A stretch of DNA of 6,124 nt from an uncultured Ruminococcus sp. (GTDB lineage Bacteria > Bacillota > Clostridia > Oscillospirales > Ruminococcaceae), in NCBI GenBank assembly GCA_905199285.1, contig CAJKFZ010000161.1, positions 1 through 6,124 on the forward strand, read 5' to 3'. Shown in pieces: positions 4,418 to 6,124 of this stretch (position 1 is its first letter; every line of letters starts with the position of its first letter). Under the pieces are notes generated by a model. It ran no database searches. It saw nothing but the letters and a program-made list of their open reading frames with translations, and was not told where the DNA came from. The position numbers were made by a program, and so were the translations under genes.

Positions 4418-5409
4418 ATTATATAATTTATGACTGGATAACATTTACCTCAAAAATTCATAGTCAGCTATCAATTGTTGAATTTCTCGGCTTGCAAGAT
4501 TTAAAATTTGAAAATCTTAAAGGCTTTTACGGCTATCGTGACCGCCTTTATTTTGACGGTATATCAATACATTATAACGGTCGTGAAGATATGGGCATAT
4601 GTGTTGAAATGTCCGGTAAAGGCTGTAGAGCATGGGAAAAATACGGCAATTCAGATTATGACGGACTATTTTCCGAAATTCTTGAAAATTATTCAGAAGA
4701 TGCCGAAAAGCGTACCATGAATATTACAAGATTAGATATTGCTTATGATGACTTTGACGGTGTTCTTGACTTACCGTTACTTTGTCGAGAAACTCAATCT
4801 AAAAACTTCGTTTCACGGTTTAAGGACTGGCAAGTTGTTTTCGGAAATAAAGGCATAGCCGTTAACCACGGTTCAAAAAGTTCAAACGTGTACGTTCGTA
4901 TATATGATAAGCGTCTGGAACAGAACGCAGAAAACCTCGTTGAACATTGGGTGCGCTGTGAAATTCAGACACGCAAAGAATGTGCGTTAGGCTTTATCAA
5001 GCTTAAGGATACTGTTGAAAAAAAGTATTTCATGGTATTGAATAATTACTTAAGGTATATTATTCCTACCGATAACCAAAGCAATAGTTCTGTTCTTGAT
5101 ATTGCGCCTTACTGGTTGAAATTCATTGAATCCGCTGAATCTCGGAGTATATTTCATAAGCCTGCCGATAACTACAGTTTTGATAAACTGTATGGCTTCG
5201 TAAATAATCAGCTCTCCGGAGCTATTAGCACATATATTGACGTAGTAGGTGTAGAACAGTTTCTAATTGATATTAATAATTCTCGCAAGGGCAAGAAGCT
5301 TAACAGTAAATACAAGTCTATTAAAGATAAGTATGAAGCTAATACGAATAATATTCTTGCTTTCCTTGCTGAAAATAATTTGGAGGATACTTACAATGAA
5401 AAAAAGTGA
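4408..5409 (+). CDS. Rep_trans-type replication initiation protein (333 aa)
   Basis: Motifs of the Rep_trans family (pT181 RepC, ICE relaxases such as Tn916 Orf20/NicK, and phage initiators) can be read in order: EMSGKGCRAWE (67-77), TRLDIAYDDFDG (107-118), VYVRIYDKRLEQ (161-172) and HWVRCEIQTR (180-189). Such proteins nick one strand at the origin through a tyrosine and start rolling-circle replication. Y162 or Y166 is the candidate nucleophile, with acidic residues D110, D114 and E185 as metal-ligand candidates; this assignment is inferred. The C-terminus (about 250-333) is Lys/Asn/Asp-rich and probably helical. RBS AGGAG 4393-4397 lies inside the zinc-ribbon gene. The probable nick hairpin is about 240 nt upstream. 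This initiator type differs from Ff gpII. The rep 3' end overlaps the next gene by 14 nt. Confidence 0.87.
   Translation: MSDNYIIYDWITFTSKIHSQLSIVEFLGLQDLKFENLKGFYGYRDRLYFDGISIHYNGREDMGICVEMSGKGCRAWEKYGNSDYDGLFSEILENYSEDAEKRTMNITRLDIAYDDFDGVLDLPLLCRETQSKNFVSRFKDWQVVFGNKGIAVNHGSKSSNVYVRIYDKRLEQNAENLVEHWVRCEIQTRKECALGFIKLKDTVEKKYFMVLNNYLRYIIPTDNQSNSSVLDIAPYWLKFIESAESRSIFHKPADNYSFDKLYGFVNNQLSGAISTYIDVVGVEQFLIDINNSRKGKKLNSKYKSIKDKYEANTNNILAFLAENNLEDTYNEKK
5382..5386 (+). promoter_or_regulatory. RBS that fixes the start of the 71-aa gene at ATG 5396
   Basis: GGAGG (5382-5386) is 9 nt before ATG 5396. The same frame is open further upstream (from 5267), but that stretch lies inside rep and has no RBS, so 5396 is the start. 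Confidence 0.75.
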
Positions 5410-5611
5410 ATTAACCTTGCTATATTCATACATATTGAATAATGATATACGTTTAAAAAATGAAATAAATACAAGACAAGCGCATTTAAGATTTAGAGAA
5501 GTAAACGTAACTGATTGCATAGAACTTGCTTGCCTTATAAATCAATATGATACTTTTAAAGAAATAACTAATCATATAAGAATTTTATTGGATATGGAGG
5601 TAGAAAAATGA
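5396..5611 (+). CDS. 71-aa helical hypothetical protein
   Basis: ATG 5396 is chosen from the RBS at 5382-5386; the first 14 nt overlap rep. The protein is soluble, charged and apparently all-helical: a first helix with SELTLLYSYILNNDIRLKNEI, a basic turn (TRQAHLRFREVN), then TDCIELACLINQYDTFKEITNHIRILLDMEVEK. There is no signal peptide, membrane helix or zinc motif (two isolated cysteines). No family recognised. The pattern of two helices around a basic turn is faintly like the truncated ORF at 1-228, but identity is too low to claim paralogy. It ends with ATGA (5608-5611) overlapping the next gene. A small regulator or replication accessory protein is possible. Confidence 0.62.
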   Translation: MKKSELTLLYSYILNNDIRLKNEINTRQAHLRFREVNVTDCIELACLINQYDTFKEITNHIRILLDMEVEK

Positions 5612-6009
5612 ATGATATTACAAAAATATTTCAGGAATCTTTTAATGCATTAAAACCTCTATTAATGTTTCCTATTGCTTTTATTTCTCTTTTTTTTGCT
5701 TTTCGTCTTTTTGTAATTATTATTGATGATTCTTTATATACTCCACTTGATTTTCTATCAGAACTAAAAGAACGCATATTTTACCGAGAAAAATTCACTT
5801 GCAGAATGGATGCGGAAAAATGCGCAGTATTTGAAGATGAAAGCGAAATTGATATCGGTGAATTTAAGTGCAGTGAACACTGCGAGCATTACGGCAAGTG
5901 CGTCAATTGTATGTTCTTCGATTATGAGGAAGATAAATACATATGCGGAAAATGTCACCATAGACAAGAACGCAGAAAATTAAAACCTTTGGAGGATGTT
6001 GAAAAATGA
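5608..6009 (+). CDS. Membrane-anchored cysteine-rich protein (133 aa)
   Basis: After a short N-terminal region, residues about 17-40 form a membrane helix (PLLMFPIAFISLFFAFRLFVIII). A soluble domain follows with eight cysteines: C65, C72, C88, C92, C98, C101, C113 and C116, the last followed by two histidines (CGKCHHRQ). Paired CxxC and CxxxC spacing suggests binding of two zinc ions or an iron-sulfur cluster, most likely on the cytoplasmic side. The C-terminus is basic, then acidic (RQERRKLKPLEDVEK). RBS GGAGG (5596-5600) is 7 nt before ATG, and ATGA overlaps link it to both neighbours. No family recognised. Candidate roles are tethering Rep or ssDNA to the membrane, or altering the host; both are guesses. 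Confidence 0.68.
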   Translation: MNDITKIFQESFNALKPLLMFPIAFISLFFAFRLFVIIIDDSLYTPLDFLSELKERIFYREKFTCRMDAEKCAVFEDESEIDIGEFKCSEHCEHYGKCVNCMFFDYEEDKYICGKCHHRQERRKLKPLEDVEK

Positions 6010-6015
6010 GCGATA
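5997..6015 (+). repeat. 19-nt translation-start repeat, copy 2 (partial Cys-rich gene)
   Basis: Identical to 4399-4417. It spans the end of the 133-aa gene (VEK, stop) and the start of the last gene (MSD). The upstream RBS differs slightly (GGAGG here, AGGAG in copy 1). Confidence 0.7.
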
Positions 6016-6124
6016 CTAAATATTGCGTTTATCCTGAATATCCTGATTGTTCCCATTGTGAATTTGCTCATATTGAACGTGAGGTTGATTGCTGGGGCTT
6101 TCCTACAGATTTCTTTGAAGTCAC
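6006..6124 (+). CDS. Partial short cysteine-rich protein (3' end outside the window)
   Basis: ATG 6006 follows GGAGG (5991-5995) with 10-nt spacing and overlaps the upstream stop (ATGA 6006-6009). The visible 39 residues contain C7, C15, C18 and C29, including CSHC and VDCWG, which fits another small zinc-binding protein. It has the same MSD start and the same upstream 19-nt initiation sequence as rep (see repeats). If the window were a closed circle, the frame would run on to a TAG at 89-91 through a Leu-rich, unlikely-looking extension, so I treat the gene as cut by the window edge. Function unknown. Confidence 0.6.
   Translation, partial: MSDTKYCVYPEYPDCSHCEFAHIEREVDCWGFPTDFFEV

Noticed and set aside
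4508..4720. 70-aa open frame inside rep
   Set aside because: It has no RBS and lies under the conserved N-terminal part of the replication initiator.
5263..5967. Minus-strand open frames at 5263-5520 and 5764-5967
   Set aside because: Both are opposite well-supported + strand genes with RBS-linked starts, and neither has its own RBS or recognisable product.
1..6124. CRISPR array, tRNA or rRNA, integrase or transposase, insertion sequence, XerCD dif-like site
   Set aside because: I looked for regularly spaced repeats, cloverleaf-like sequences, recombinase motifs and a 28-bp dif-like palindrome and saw none. A weak dif variant could be missed by eye.

Overview
The window looks like most or all of a small filamentous phage (inovirus) genome, or an inovirus prophage. 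Its host is probably a low-GC Gram-positive bacterium, most likely a clostridial Firmicute. The DNA is AT-rich, nearly every gene has a strong AGGAGG-type ribosome binding site (RBS), and one gene starts with TTG. All genes are on the + strand, tightly packed and often overlapping. I see no secretin (pIV-type) gene, which fits a host with a single membrane. Family assignments rest on motifs, size, topology and gene order read by eye; no database search was run.

The left part (1-2720) follows the classical filamentous phage order. It holds a 5'-truncated small ORF (1-228), a 104-aa protein that fits a gpV-like ssDNA-binding protein (310-624), a 55-aa major coat protein without a signal peptide (680-847), a strong terminator (905-933), a 475-aa pIII-like adsorption protein with signal peptide and C-terminal membrane anchor (935-2362), and a 118-aa pVI-like membrane protein (2364-2720). 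The terminator's 3' arm is also the RBS of the pIII-like gene, so coat protein is probably made in excess over the minor tip protein.

The middle part (2738-4073) has three small single-pass membrane proteins of 36, 89 and 63 aa, followed by the Zot/pI-family assembly ATPase (269 aa) with clear Walker A and B motifs. The ATPase has a hydrophobic segment before its Walker A motif and none at its C-terminus, the reverse of the usual pI layout. From 4074 to 4213 there is a non-coding region with three consecutive hairpins. The third has a C-tract/G-tract stem around a loop containing CTAATA. It closely resembles what I remember of the pT181 plasmid nick hairpin and the oriT of Tn916/ICEBs1, and it is the likely replication origin.

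The right part (4214-6124) is a replication and accessory operon: a small CxxC zinc-ribbon protein, the Rep_trans-type replication initiator (333 aa), a 71-aa helical protein, a 133-aa membrane-anchored cysteine-rich protein, and a second short cysteine-rich protein cut by the window end. These genes are chained by stop/start overlaps (ATGA) or a 14-nt overlap, which implies coupled translation. The working model is as follows. Rep nicks the 4147-4172 hairpin to make single-stranded DNA, the ssDNA-binding protein coats it, and the Zot ATPase and small membrane proteins extrude it through the membrane into a coat of the 55-aa protein capped by the pIII/pVI-like proteins. The role of the cysteine-rich proteins is unknown.
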